Assembly (NCBI RefSeq): GCF_018913965.1
Contig: NZ_JAHMHG010000003.1
Span: 27,434-91,433 of the forward strand
Direction of reading: 5' to 3'
DNA: 64,000 bases
DNA from: Mycoplasma sp. CSL7491-lung
GTDB taxonomy: Bacteria; Bacillota_I; Bacilli_A; Mycoplasmatales; Metamycoplasmataceae
Both the position numbers and the translations under genes were made by a program. Under the pieces are notes generated by a model. That model ran no database searches. It saw nothing but the letters and a program-made list of their open reading frames with translations, and had not been told where the DNA came from. The stretch's first letter is position 1. Each line of letters starts with the position of its first letter. Below, piece by piece: positions 11,291 through 23,796 of this stretch.

Positions 11291-14200
11291 TTAAGATTTA
11301 GTATTTTTATTTTCGTCCAAATAACTAATATCTTCATAAATATCATCATATAAGTCTGGATATAGATATGCTAATTTCTTAGTTTCCGCAACAAAAGAAT
11401 TAGGATTATTTAAATTTCTAACATCGCCAAAAAAGGAAATTTTTTGAGTATCAAACATTAAAAATGTTATAAATCTATCGTTAACACTTAATCCTGGTTC
11501 CAAACTAGAACCAGAATTTATTACACCAACCAAATCACCTTTTACATCAAAAACTCCAGTTCCGGATGAACCGGCTTCTAGGTCAACAGAGTTTTGTTTT
11601 AAATTAAATACACGTGCAAAATAATTTCCTCAAGTAACAGGAGAACTATAATGAGTAGCTTCCGGTATATTTGTAATTAAGTACTCTCTATAACGACGTG
11701 TTCTACCATACGATGCGCTATTGGCTGAATTCTCCATTGGAAATGATCCTAAATATCAATTTAATGATGAATAATCGTTATAATGATATACTTCATTACT
11801 TATTTTTAAAGGTTTTAAGTTATCTAAATTTAAAATAAAATCAACTACTGCTTTTTCATTTTTTTTGAGTGTATAACCATCAAATATATAATTTTCTTTT
11901 CCTTTTTGATTTTCAAAATGGTTGAAAAAGAAACTAAAGTCTATTTCTGCAATACTAAAATCCATATTATTATTTTCATCGTTATTTAGTAAAATGTTTC
12001 CTTCATCATCAAGTTGCTCGCCGTGTAAATAGTATAATTTCTCATTTATTTTTTTACCATTACGTCCTTTTTCATCTTTTATTCTATAATCCTTTATCAT
12101 TTTAAAAGAAATTTGTTCATCTGCAGGAATTTTAACCCTGCCTAAAATTTCATCATAAAATCTTGCTTGCTCTTTATTCTTGTGAAAAACATATAAATTT
12201 TCAATATTAGAAGCACCTAAATAATCATCTCTTTTAAACTTTTGATTACTAAACCACAGTCTATTTAATCCGTTTTTTTCGTCCAATCCATAAATTGCTT
12301 CTTGAGTAAAATAAGGTTTTTGAGGATTTTGTTCAATTTCACTTTTCGATAAAATAGTCGGTACTAATATACTATCAAATCCTCGATTTCTATAATAAGA
12401 GAATTTAAATAAATTATTAATAAAATTATTCATTTCATCGGCTATAATAGGTGCCGTAACATGTGAATTAGTCATCACATAATAACGATGATCCTTATTA
12501 TTAGTCTTTCCGATAACACTTCAACTACCACCTCCGTCACTCCCTAACGCAAAGGCTCGCGAACGAATATTATTTGCTCCAATAGAATTATCTTCTTTAG
12601 TTAATCTAGTGGCGAATTTTTCTGGATTTGTATTTTTGATTTTAAAATCAATATTCGGATAATAACTATTATTTAAATTTGCTTTTGTTATAGTGTTGTT
12701 TGATAATTTATCAATTTTTTTAGGAGTATAACTTATGTAATTGCTTATATTATCATTTTGTCTTTGAAAACGGTGTATAAAAAAATAATTATTACCAATA
12801 AAAGCCGACTCTTTTGGATCGTCATTATGTTGCGAAGCTATTTCATATATCTTTGCTTGATAGTTAAAATTATTTTTTGAAGATATTGTTAATTTTAAAT
12901 TTAGGTTGTTAGTGGTATTGCTTGTATTTATTTTTCTATTAATATCAAGCGTAAAATTAAAGTTTTTATGAATATAATTTAAAACACTTTTAGATACATC
13001 TTTATTTTCATTAATATAAGTTATATCTAAGTGTGGATTTGTTATTTTTGTATAATTAGTCAATTTAGACAAAGGATATGATATTTTAATGATCGACCTT
13101 GCCTTTTGAACTTCTGAAAAATGTCTCGGATTAGTTTGATAAGGATCAAATTCAAATGCAAAGGTAACAATAATTTTACTAGGATCCAATTCTTTAAATT
13201 CATATAAGGATAAATCTTTTTCCAAAATTGCTTTTGTATTATTTTCACTTATTTTAAAATAATTATTTCTTATATAATCTTTGCCTAAAAAAGGAACCAG
13301 TTTATAAATTTCATTATTTTTTATAATATTTAAATTTTGCCTTTCGTAGTTATAATCGTATCTATCAAAACTATTTTCGAATGTAAAATTAAAATATGTA
13401 TCTAATTGAGAATCTACCAATTTAGACAATTCTTCATCATTTTTATATGTATAATCAACTTTATTTTTACTAATTAAATTAATTCTTTCTACAAAATAAT
13501 TATCATTATAATTAGCTATTTTAGAATTATCCGAAAAACTATTGTCCTTTATTTTATCGATATTTATCTTTATAAAACTTTCTACTTTAGAATCACCTTC
13601 TAATATTTTAATGTTGTCTAGTTTATATTCAACGTTTTTAAACAACTTATTCAACTCAAACTTATCTAATTCAGAAATTCTTATATAAATAGTTCTCGAC
13701 GGAAATAGTTTTTTTCTTTTGAATGTTTCATTACTATTTTTTAAAATTGGTGAAAAACTTAAGGCAAAAGTCTTTTGAGCAAAGTATTCTTTATTTGATT
13801 CATTTAAATTTATTTTTAATGAACCATAAAGTTTATTATTTTCTTTAAAGACTTTAAAGTCTTCCGCTTTTATATTGTCTACTTTATTGTTATTTGTAAA
13901 TATATATTTTGGATAAAAATTTAATGAATATGAGTCTGTTGATGTAGAATATGAAGTTACTATAAAATTATTAATGTGTTTAGGTAATGTTTTTAAATTA
14001 AATTTAAAAACTTTTTTAGAATCTGATTTTTCAGATTTAAAAACTTTAGCAAATGGCATTAAATAATTTGTAGATTTAATCATAATATCAATTTCATCCA
14101 CTGATATTTCGTTTTCAAAATTTAAAGTCAATTGTTTATTAGAATCATTAAATTCCATCGAAAATTCACCAATATTTTTTATTGTTTTTTCTTGTTGTGT

Positions 14201-14839
14201 AAATTGCCCTTTTAATTGTTTTTCGTGTGATTTTAAGTTATCAAATTCAACATCTTTAGTAACTGCATAAGATTTATAAAAATTTATAATATTTCTTAGT
14301 TCTCCAGAGTAAAAATTAGGGTTTGTTTGTTCTATATTTATATCATTGTTTGAGTTAGAAAATTTAATAATATTTGAATTTAAATTCTGAACGTCAACAT
14401 CATAAATATTAGGAATAGATTTACCATCATCAATTACTTTGGGAGTTTCCTTGACGCTCTCTTCATTTTCAATAATTAAGTTATCGTTAATTGTTTGTGT
14501 TTTATTAGTGTCTTGGATTTTTAATAAAGTGTTGTTAGTATCATTTTTATTTGAATTATCTATATTTTTATCTTTCGATTTAGAAATAGAATTACTTTGA
14601 TTCGAATTTTTTGAATCGTTTATAGAATCATTAATTTTATTTTTTTCTAATTTGTTGTCTTGCGGAACTAATACATTATTTTTATTATTAATCTTGATTT
14701 CATTATTTTTGTCTTTTTCTTTAATTTTAGAATTCGAATGTTTAACATATTTATTTTCAGAACAAGATACTAAAGTAGGTGATACACCAACAGATAACAT
14801 TAGTGTTCCTAAAATAAATCATTTTTTTGTTTTTTTCAT
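11291..14839 (-). CDS. DUF31 family putative serine protease lipoprotein (divergent copy)
   Basis: 1182-residue lipoprotein with lipobox Cys26 (TLVSC), then an Asn/Lys/Ser-rich spacer to about residue 140, a long beta-rich region and a C-terminal trypsin-like domain of the DUF31 type. Candidate catalytic residues: His793 in MTNSHV and Ser1092 in EAGSSGTGVFD; the Asp may lie in IAEIDFSFFF. DUF31 includes the mycoplasma immunoglobulin protease MIP, so a surface protease cutting host proteins is plausible, not shown. Start ATG 14839 was chosen over the internal Met at residue 14 because it restores the charged n-region, and it has AGGAAA upstream. TGA reads as Trp at GGSWSVIG and LNWYLGSF. It is clearly more distant from the two plus-strand DUF31 genes than they are from each other. 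Confidence 0.82.
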
Positions 14840-14888
14840 ATTTTCCTTTCTCGAATTATTATTTTTCTCTTAGTTTTTGTTTGAAGGA

Positions 14889-14894
14889 ATTATA
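14889..14894 (-). promoter_or_regulatory. Probable -10 box of the DUF31 gene at 14839
   Basis: TATAAT on the minus strand, 50 bases upstream of the ATG, in the divergent gap with parC. Confidence 0.5.
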
Positions 14895-14970
14895 AATATT
14901 TTTTTATAAAATAAAAACTAAATAACTATTTAAAAATAGTAAACTAATACAAGACTTTGAAAACACTTAT

Positions 14971-14999
14971 TTAGACAAAATTAAATAAACTATTATAAT
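14971..14999 (+). promoter_or_regulatory. parC promoter
   Basis: TTAGAC, 17-base spacer, TATAAT (14994-14999), 15 bases before the parC ATG. This is one of the few promoters here with a recognisable -35 box. GAGGT lies just before the start codon. Confidence 0.65.
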
Positions 15000-15014
15000 A
15001 TAGTTGAGGTATTT

Positions 15015-17579
15015 ATGAAAAATAAGCAGATTGTTGAAAATATAATTGAAGAATCATTAGATAAGATAATGTCTGATAGATTTAAAAAATATTCTAAATA
15101 TGTAATTCAAGACAGAGCTATACCGGATGTAAAAGACGGATTAAAACCTGTACAAAGAAGAATTCTATATTCTATGTTTGTTTTAGGTTTAGATGCAGAC
15201 AAACCATATAAAAAATCAGCCAGAATTGTCGGAGATGTAATTGGTAAATATCACCCTCACGGTGATAGTTCTGTCTATGAAGCAATGGTAAATTTAAGTC
15301 AATGATGAAAATCAAATGTACCACTTTTAGATATGCATGGTAACATTGGTTCGATCGATAATGATCCCGCTGCTGCTATGCGTTATACTGAAGTTAGATT
15401 ATCTAAAGTTGGTCGTTATATTTTAAACGATTTAAAAAAGAATACGGTTGCTTTTGTTCCTAATTTTGATGATAGTGAGATAGAACCAAGTATTCTACCT
15501 TCTATTTTTCCAACACTTCTTGTAAATGGAACAAAAGGTATTGCTATAGGTATGGCAACAGAAATGCCACCACATAATTTATCTGAAATAATAGACGGCA
15601 CAATTGCATTAATAAAAAACCCACAAATTACAACAAAAATACTTATGGCTTATGTTAAAGGACCGGATTTTCCTACTGGAGGAATAATTAAAGGTACTAG
15701 CGGAATTGTTGAGGCTTTTGAATATGGACAAAACAAAAACGAAAGAATTTACTTATATTGTAACTACAAAACTTATAGCGAAAAAAATAATCAATTTATA
15801 GAAATTACTGAAATTCCATTCGGAATTAATAAGTCAGAATTAGTCTATAAAATTGACTTAATAATATCTAACGGAGACATTGATGGCGTTTTAGATATTA
15901 AAGATAGATCTGATCGTAATGGTATTAATATTTTGATAACTTTAGATAAAGATATTAATATAGATAGTGTATTATCATATTTATTTAGTAAAACGGATTT
16001 AAGGGTTAGTTATTCATACAACAACACTGCTATAGACAATGACCAACCTAAAACACTAAATTTAAAACAACTTCTAAATTCATATGTTACACATGTTAAA
16101 GATATAAAAACAAAAACATTAACATATGATTTAGAAAAAAGTAAATTAAGACACGAAATAGTTTTAGGTTTTATTAAGGTTGCCGAAATTCCGGATGAGG
16201 TAATTAAAGTAATTAGAAATTCCGAAGGGTCAAAAGCAGGAGTAATTGAAAACTTAATTAAGCATTTTAAATTTACAAATTTACAAGCTACTGCAATTGC
16301 AGAGCTTAAACTTTATCGTCTAAGTAAAACCGACAAGATTGCGTACTTAAACGAAAAAGAAGAATTAGAAAAAACAATCAAAAGAATTCGATCACTTTTA
16401 AACAATTCTGACATTTTTGATGAATACATTATTGATAAACTTCAAGAAATTAAAAACGAGTTTGGTACAAAAAGAAAAACTAAAATTGAAAAAGATGAAT
16501 TTGATGTTTCTTATAAACAAACTGATTTAATAAAAGAAGAAGAAGTTTACTTCGGAATTTCTAAATTAGGATATATTAAGAGATTTTCTGATAAAACTTA
16601 CGAATCCAATAACATTAGCACATACTACTTAAAAGAAGATGATAATTTAATTTACTTCGAAAAAGCTAATACAATGCATAATTTTTTAATTTTTACAAAT
16701 TACGGAAATTATGCAATTGTCCCTATTTATAAAATAAACGAGAATAAATGAAAAGATTATGGAACCTCCTTGAGAGATTTAGTTAATTTAGGTCCTACCG
16801 AAGAGGTTATTAGTATTTTTGAAATTAAGAATTGAAATAGTAAATTAAATGTTGTTTTAGGTACAAAAAATGGATATTTCAAACGCACTAAATTAATAGA
16901 TTTTGAAGTAAAAAAACTAAATAAAATGTATACAGCAATTAATCTTTTAAACAGCGATGTTTTATTAAATGCCTATTTAAGTAATGACCAAAATACCATT
17001 TCTATCATCACTGAAAAAGGGCTTGTGTCTTCTTATTCAGAACTAGATATTAGTATTCAAGGTATAAAAGCAAAAGGTGTTAAAGGTGTTTATTTATCGT
17101 TGAATGATAAAGTAGCAAATTTCACAATAAATAACGATCATGATATTTTGATTTTAATTTCTAAAGATGGAAAAATTTTAAAAATTAACGCTAATCAAAT
17201 TCCAGAAATTTCGAAGACAAACAAAGGTAAAAAAATAGTTGATGTAAAAACATTTGGGGAAATAATTGATTTAAACATTTTAAATAATGATAAATGTTTA
17301 ATAGTTAAAACAAATGACAATAGAACATACTTTGATGATTTAATATCTTATAAAACAAATAGTAAACCTCAAAATATAAATATTGAAAATTTTGATATTG
17401 CAATATATAAAAGAAATATGCAAGATTACAATTTTAAAAACTATTCTGACTTTAGTGCAGAAACAATTAAGGCAGTTGATAATAAAGTGCAAAAAATAGA
17501 AAAAACAATAAAACAAAGCGAAAAAAATCTTGACGATCTCCTTTCGAGAGTTGAAAAACTACTCAAAAATGATAAATAA
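15015..17579 (+). CDS. parC: DNA topoisomerase IV subunit A
   Basis: 854-residue ParC, the cleaving subunit that decatenates chromosomes. Motifs: [20 protein letters not shown], the quinolone-region [12 protein letters not shown], and the active-site Tyr124 in AAAMRYTE. Called ParC rather than GyrA from [19 protein letters not shown] and from the absence of a GyrA box (QRRGGKG) in the C-terminal beta-propeller region. TGA is Trp at several places, including the SQWWKSN pair of which at least two are TGA. The usual upstream partner parE is absent; parC stands alone with its own promoter and terminator. Confidence 0.93.
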
Positions 17580-17580
17580 G

Positions 17581-17630
17581 AAAAGAATAAAAAGTTAAAA
17601 GAATGAATATTTTACTTTTTATTCTTTTTT
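17581..17630 (+). terminator. parC terminator
   Basis: 15-bp perfect stem (AAAAGAATAAAAAGT with its complement at 17614-17628) and an 18-base loop, ending in a T run. It begins one base after the parC stop codon. Confidence 0.85.
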
Positions 17631-17663
17631 ATATGTCTTTTAAAAAAATGCATTTTTGGTGTA

Positions 17664-17672
17664 TGCTATAAT
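17664..17672 (+). promoter_or_regulatory. Extended -10 promoter of the M26-type protease gene
   Basis: TGCTATAAT, an extended -10 element (TGn-TATAAT), 23 bases before the ATG, with AAGGAG as ribosome binding site between them. No good -35 box is visible. Confidence 0.65.
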
Positions 17673-17695
17673 ATTTATATTAAATAAGGAGATTT

Positions 17696-20600
17696 ATGTC
17701 GTTAAATAAAAAGAAAAAAAATATAATTATCGGTAGCGTGATCGCATCAGTAATTTCGGTAGGAACAGTAGTCGGAGTTACCGTTCCTGTTTTAAACAAA
17801 AAAAGCAATTCTACTCGCAAACAAATACCTCAAAGAGAAAATCAAAATGCAATTATAAGTTTAAAAGGAGTTTCTTACTTAAATAATAATGCAAATAAAC
17901 AATTAAAAATTGGTGATTTGATTGAACTAAAACTAGATATCCCTAATGGAAAAAAAGTTTCAGAAATAAAAATAAATAATAAAAAACAATCAATTCAATT
18001 ATCTGAACAAAATACATTTAATTGAGTTATAAATCAACAAAATACGAATATAGAAGTTATTTATGAAGATATACAAAACTTTAAAGTGTCGTTTTCTAAT
18101 AATATTACATTAATAACACCAAACGTTAACTTAAACAGCGTTAAAGAAGGGACTTCACTGCAATTTTCATTTAAAATACCAAAAGATAAAGAAATTAATT
18201 CATTAATAATTAATAATGAAGAATATAAAGAGACCATTTCTAACAATTCATTTACTTATAAAATAAATTCAAATACAACAATAAACCTTATGTTCAAAGA
18301 TAAGGAATCTAGTGTAGATTCAAACGTATCGGATGAACAAAATAATAACAATAAAGACGGAGAATCAGATAATAATGATCAGGGAGTTTCGAATGAGGTT
18401 CCAGAAAATTCGAATAATGATCAAACCGGTTCCGGAGAACCAAAAAACCCAGAAAATAGTAATGAAAAAAATGAAATTGTAAAAGAAATACCTGAAGAAA
18501 AAGAAAAAAACGCTACCTTGAATTTACAAGGTTTTTTAGAAGAAAACAAAATAGTAGAACAAGGTAAAGTTGTAACACTAAATCTTAAAATTCCAGCAAA
18601 TAATCATTTAGTTTCACTAACTGTAGATGGAGTTAATAAAAAAGATCAAGTTATTAATGGACAATTTAGTTTCACACCTGAAAAAGATACATATCAAATA
18701 AATGCATCTTACTCTTTAAATAAATATTCTTTAACGTTAGGTAGCTCAGAATTATCTATACAAGATAACATCGATAAAGCAAATATAGATTATAATAGCG
18801 AAGTTGTTGTAAGTATAAATGTTCCTAATGGTAAAAAAATTCAAGAATTAATGGTAAATGGTTCTAATAAAAGAAGAGAAGTAGATTCTAATAATAAATT
18901 TAGATTTAATATTAAAAACAATACAACAGTTAGTGTTAAATTTAAAGATGCGATTCATGAAATTAAAAATTATACACTTACTTTAGGAAACAATTTAGTA
19001 ACATCAAGCGATATAAATCTTAAAAGTGTACCCGAAAATTCAACTATTAGAGTTTTCTTTGACATACCTTCTGGGCAAAAGGTTTCAACCTTAACTGTTA
19101 ATGATCAAGATAAATTATCAAGTATGGATTCATCGGGAGCTTTTATTGATTTAACAATGAACGAAGCGAAAAATGTTCAAGTTACTTTTAAAAATAGAGA
19201 TAATGCAAATAAAAATATATATTATATAGCAACAAATAATACCGGTTACGATAATTTTGGTGTATACATTTATAAATCCGGTAAAATTTTAAAAGATAAT
19301 AACAATAATAGCACATTACTAACTGATATAAAAATTGGTGATGTAATATTATTTAAAATAAAATCAGAAAATAATAATTTTGAAACCAATGAATTAAAAA
19401 TGTCTGAATATAATCAACCAGAAGTATCGTTAACCAAAAATGTATGAGGAGATATGGCTTATGGCGTTATATCATCCGGGTCTTTTAAAGATGTAAGAAT
19501 AACATTTAAAGAAAAGCCTAAAAAAATTGTTGATAAATCAAAATTACTAGAAGCAATTAGATTAGCAGAGGAAAAAAAGAAATCTTCTACATACATTTTT
19601 GAAAAAGATGAAGAAATTAAGAAAGTATTTGATGACAGTCTTAAAGATTCTATTAACATAAAAGACAAAGAAAATGTAACCGAAGAAGAGATAAACATTT
19701 CAACTGAAAAATTAATAGATTCAATGGATAATTTAAACGGTCAATATAATAAAAAATCATTTGATTTTAAAGACATTAAAAATGTCGAATTATTTAATAT
19801 TGATAACGGAACTCAAAAAGTAGCAGGTTTAAGCGGAGAAAATTTTGATTATAGTAAATATTTTGCAAAAATTACTAATGGTGAGGAAATTTTCGAACTC
19901 CCAATTAGAAATATTAAGAAAATGAATAATAAATATGAAGTTACAATCAGTAATGATAAATTAGTATACTTTAATTCTTCAAACGATGCAATAGATCATT
20001 TTAGTTTTTATGTTGATGAAATATCAACCGAACAAGGCGCTATAACTTCGTTCAATCAACTCGTTTCTGAAATAACAAAAAATCCAAACGGTACATTTAA
20101 AATAGGGTCCGACTTATATGCATCAAATACAAATGCAGATGCATATATAATGAGTGATTTTACAGGTACATTAACAAGCTCCGCAAATAAAGGTTATACT
20201 ATTTATGGATTGAATAAACCTTTGTTCAATAAATTAATAAATGCTACTCTTGAAAATTTTAAAGTAAAAAATTCTACTTTAGAAATAACTAAAAATGGTG
20301 GTGTAATATCTATATCAGCAACTAGTTCTAATATAAGACATTTAGAAATTGAAGCAACAGTAAATTATAGACGTTCACAAACCGATACCACTTATGTCGG
20401 AGGTATTTTTGGTTCTTTATCGGGTGGCAATGATATAAACGACAAAAAAATCGAAAAAAACATATTTAATGTTAACTTAAATATATTTAATGGTTCTGCA
20501 AATAGTCAATATTATGGTATTGTTGCTTCTAGATCATATAATATTGATTTAACAAAAAATTATATTTTAGGAAATATAACTAGCGATCAAAACTTACAAA

Positions 20601-23503
20601 ACAAAGTAGGTTTAGTTTTAGGTAATAATATTAATTCTGGAACCGTAATGAATCAAAACATTATAAACGTTAATAACAATTTAACTTCACATATTATGGG
20701 GAATGAAAACTCAGAAACAATCGAAAATAATTGAATCCTTACCGAATCAACAACTGACGAAACACACATTTCAAAAAGTGAATTAAATCAAAAATTATTA
20801 AACCTTGAAATAATTAAAAACGAAGCCAAATTAAACGTTTTTGACAAAGTTAATTATGCAAGTATTAACAATTATGATTCGACAAGAATTATCGCATATA
20901 AGAACATGTCTAAATTAGTTCCACTATACGATAGAAACACAATAGTAGAATTAGGTAATTTAGTTAGTACTTCTGATATTCTTTACACAAAAGAAATCAA
21001 CTCTATAATTCCATTGACCGAAAATGATACTTTTGCAACAAATTTATATAATAAAGATTTAATAAAAAAAGTATTAGTTAAATTTAACGATAACACAATA
21101 CAAGTTTATAACTTGAGTTCTCCTGTTCAATTCGAAAACACAAATATCTATGAGTACACACTTAATGGTGACCTCAAATTTACACCAAGACAATTTTTAA
21201 ATAAAAATCAACAATTGATTGATGAATTAGCCCATGAATTCAATTCATTAACACTTAATTCAACCGAATTCCAAAACTTAGTAGGTTTGAATGAATATAA
21301 TGATAAATTTAGATCAAATATTCGTGATCAAGAAATGAGAGAAAATTGACCTGGTGAAACAATGGATGCATTATATCTAAATAAAACTTTTGACTACGTT
21401 AAAGAGCATATTAAGTATTATTTGGAATCTATTATTGCTAATTATAATATCGCGGATTATTCAAACGACACAATTAAAAATTTAATTAAAGAAGAAATTT
21501 TAGATAACAAATTCAAAATAATGTTAGCTTTAACCTATCTAGAAAGATTATATAAAGTTCAATTTGGCAAATATAATATTAAAAACATAGTATTATTTAG
21601 ACCTGATTTTTATAATTCAAAAATTAAAAACATCGATTTACTAAAAGAAATTGGTTCACTAAAATTTGAAGATTTATTATTGCAAAATAATGATAAAGTT
21701 TTTAAAGAGCACTTGAACAAATTGATTTTAGAAAATGATAAAAATAATATTTTTGATTTCTTAGAAATGAATAATAAAATTTTTAATAACAATCAAATGA
21801 TGGATATTTGATTGAAAGAATCTTCGAAAGCATACATATATGAATTGAAATCAAGTAAATATCCTGATATCGACGTCTCACTATATACAAAACTTAAAAA
21901 TAAAACAAATGCAAATAAATACATTCTTCCTTTACTAAATCTAACTGAAGATAATGTTTATGTTATTTCAACAATAGCTACAATGTACTTTGGTGGATAT
22001 GGCAGAACTATTGATGAAGCAATTTGAAATAATAAAGAAGCATATTCATCCGAATTAGAAAAGGCTAAAAATAAAGTTAGAGTAAGCGCAGAAAAATTCA
22101 TGCACTTCCTTGAACTTATGTATACAATAGCAAACGAGCAAGGAAAAAAAGAAATGAAAAATAATGTAACCGAAATATTTGAAGGTTACTGATTATTATC
22201 AAGCCAGAGTGGAGAGCCGATTTACAAAGATGCGGATGAAAAACGTAGATGAGCAACCGCTCATGATCAAACTTACACAGCAATAAACGACTTTTTTGGT
22301 CCGATTGGTAAATATTACAGTCAGTCCGCACGTAAAGAATCAGCATACGCTAATCAAAACACAAAAGTTGTTAGGTTCGATAGTGTCAACTTATTAGATC
22401 CGGAAGGTGCTTCAACAATAACTCATGAATTAACACATATTTACGATAGAAAGACTTGACTACAAGGAAACGAATATAGACCAGGACAAGGACCTGAGGG
22501 GTATGCTCTCGGATTATTCCAATCAGTTTCTACAGCTAATGCATATTTTTACGGTTTTAACTTAACTGAAGAATTAAGTGGAGATGTAACAACAAACAAC
22601 AGTATTAGTAGATTCTCAAGTAAAGATGATTTCAAAACATATATGCACAATCTTTTTGATGTAACCTACTTAGTTGATGCATTAGAATCAGAAATTATGT
22701 TGAATAGAAGTAATAATGAAAAATCTAAATTCTATGCTAAATTAGAACTAACAAAAGATAAAGAAAACGAAAGAAATGATAGAAACTTCTATAGACCAGC
22801 CGATGAACATAAAAAAGTAAAAAGTGATGTTGAAAAAGGTTACATTCATGGAATTGATAAATATAGAGAGTTAACATCAGATGAAATATCTTCTCTTCAC
22901 ACATTAGATGACTTAGTTGATAAGAACATAATATTCAGAGGAAATAAATTTAATTTACAAAGAGCAAATGATTTTAGCGGACAACGTAATAACGACTACA
23001 ATTATTACTGAATCTCAATGTTTGATCCTATTTTTGCAGGATATCAAAACGATACCGGTGTTGCTGGTGGTTTAATTTTCAGAAGAAATGCATTCGAATT
23101 ACTAGCAGAATATGGATGGGATGACGGTTTAGTTAAATACACATCAAATGCATTAGAAAAAAATGCACCTGAAAATCAAATTCTATCAGATACATATGTA
23201 TATAGTCAAATTTTTGGCAATAAATATAAAACATATGCCGACTTTAGAAAAGCGATGTACAAAGAAAGATTAGCTAAAAAAGACAACTTCAAACAAATCA
23301 CAGTAAAATATAAAAACGAAAGTTATACTCTAAATAATTCAACAGATATTAAAAACTTATTAACTAAAGCTATAAATGATGATTTAAAAGAGATGCAACT
23401 TCATCCTCGTAAAGGATTCTTTAATAGAGATGCAGTTAAAACAGAAATATTAAGAAAATTTAATACATTAACAAAGAATTTTAGAACAAGTATTTTTAAA
23501 TAA
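17696..23503 (+). CDS. M26-type (IgA1-protease/ZmpB-like) zinc metalloprotease, membrane-anchored
   Basis: 1935 residues, the largest gene here. An N-terminal signal-anchor (Lys-rich, then a hydrophobic stretch to about residue 32) has no lipobox Cys. Then come five related beta-type repeats of roughly 70-75 residues (about 50-124, 131-202, 273-343, 344-420, 427-500), each with a LKIPNGKKV-like core, interrupted by an acidic Asn-rich linker (about 203-272). A FIVAR-like helical segment follows at about 614-684. From about 689 the sequence matches the M26 region of streptococcal ZmpB: a beta-helix part (NPNGTFKIGSDL; GYTIYGLNKPLFN), then KLVPLYDRNTIVELGN. The zinc site is HELTH at 1577-1581 with Glu1601 twenty residues on (GPEGYALGL), the M26 pattern. 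Many TGA codons read as Trp. It is probably a surface protease; the substrate is unknown, and IgA is only one possibility. Confidence 0.88.
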
Positions 23504-23507
23504 TTTT

Positions 23508-23550
23508 AAAATAATGGTTGCAAACAACGTAAATGCAAGCATTATTTTTT
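23508..23550 (+). terminator. Terminator after the M26-type protease gene
   Basis: AAAATAATG pairs with CATTATTTT, with a further 5-bp TTGCA/TGCAA inner stem after one mismatch, ending in T residues. Confidence 0.8.
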
Positions 23551-23651
23551 TAACTTTCATATTCAAATAATAAAAATAATATTTAATAAAATATGTTAAA
23601 ATATAAAAATAAATAAAAGATAATTAAAAATAAATTTAATTTACTTATTTT

Positions 23652-23796
23652 TGGTAAAATATTTTTGCTAACAACATAATAATTTAAGGACAGGTTCTAG
23701 TTGCAAGGCTAGACTTTGGTGGTTTTAGCGCTAAAACAAATTTTACAAATAAAAATAATTAAATTACAAATTAAATTTTAGAAAGGATTTAAAAAT
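23652..23796 (+). promoter_or_regulatory. tuf promoter and structured 5' leader
   Basis: Extended -10 TGGTAAAAT (23652-23660) followed by a leader of about 130 bases that is less AT-rich than its surroundings. The leader holds a small hairpin (TCTAG 23696-23700 with CTAGA 23709-23713) and a perfect 16-base palindrome GTTTTAGCGCTAAAAC (23722-23737), then the ribosome binding site GAAAGGA. The rest of the gap from 23551 is AT-rich without other features. Confidence 0.6.

Noticed and set aside
23722..23737. Palindrome in the tuf leader as a CIRCE (HrcA) site
   Set aside because: CIRCE is TTAGCACTC-N9-GAGTGCTAA; this one has no spacer and lacks GAGTG.
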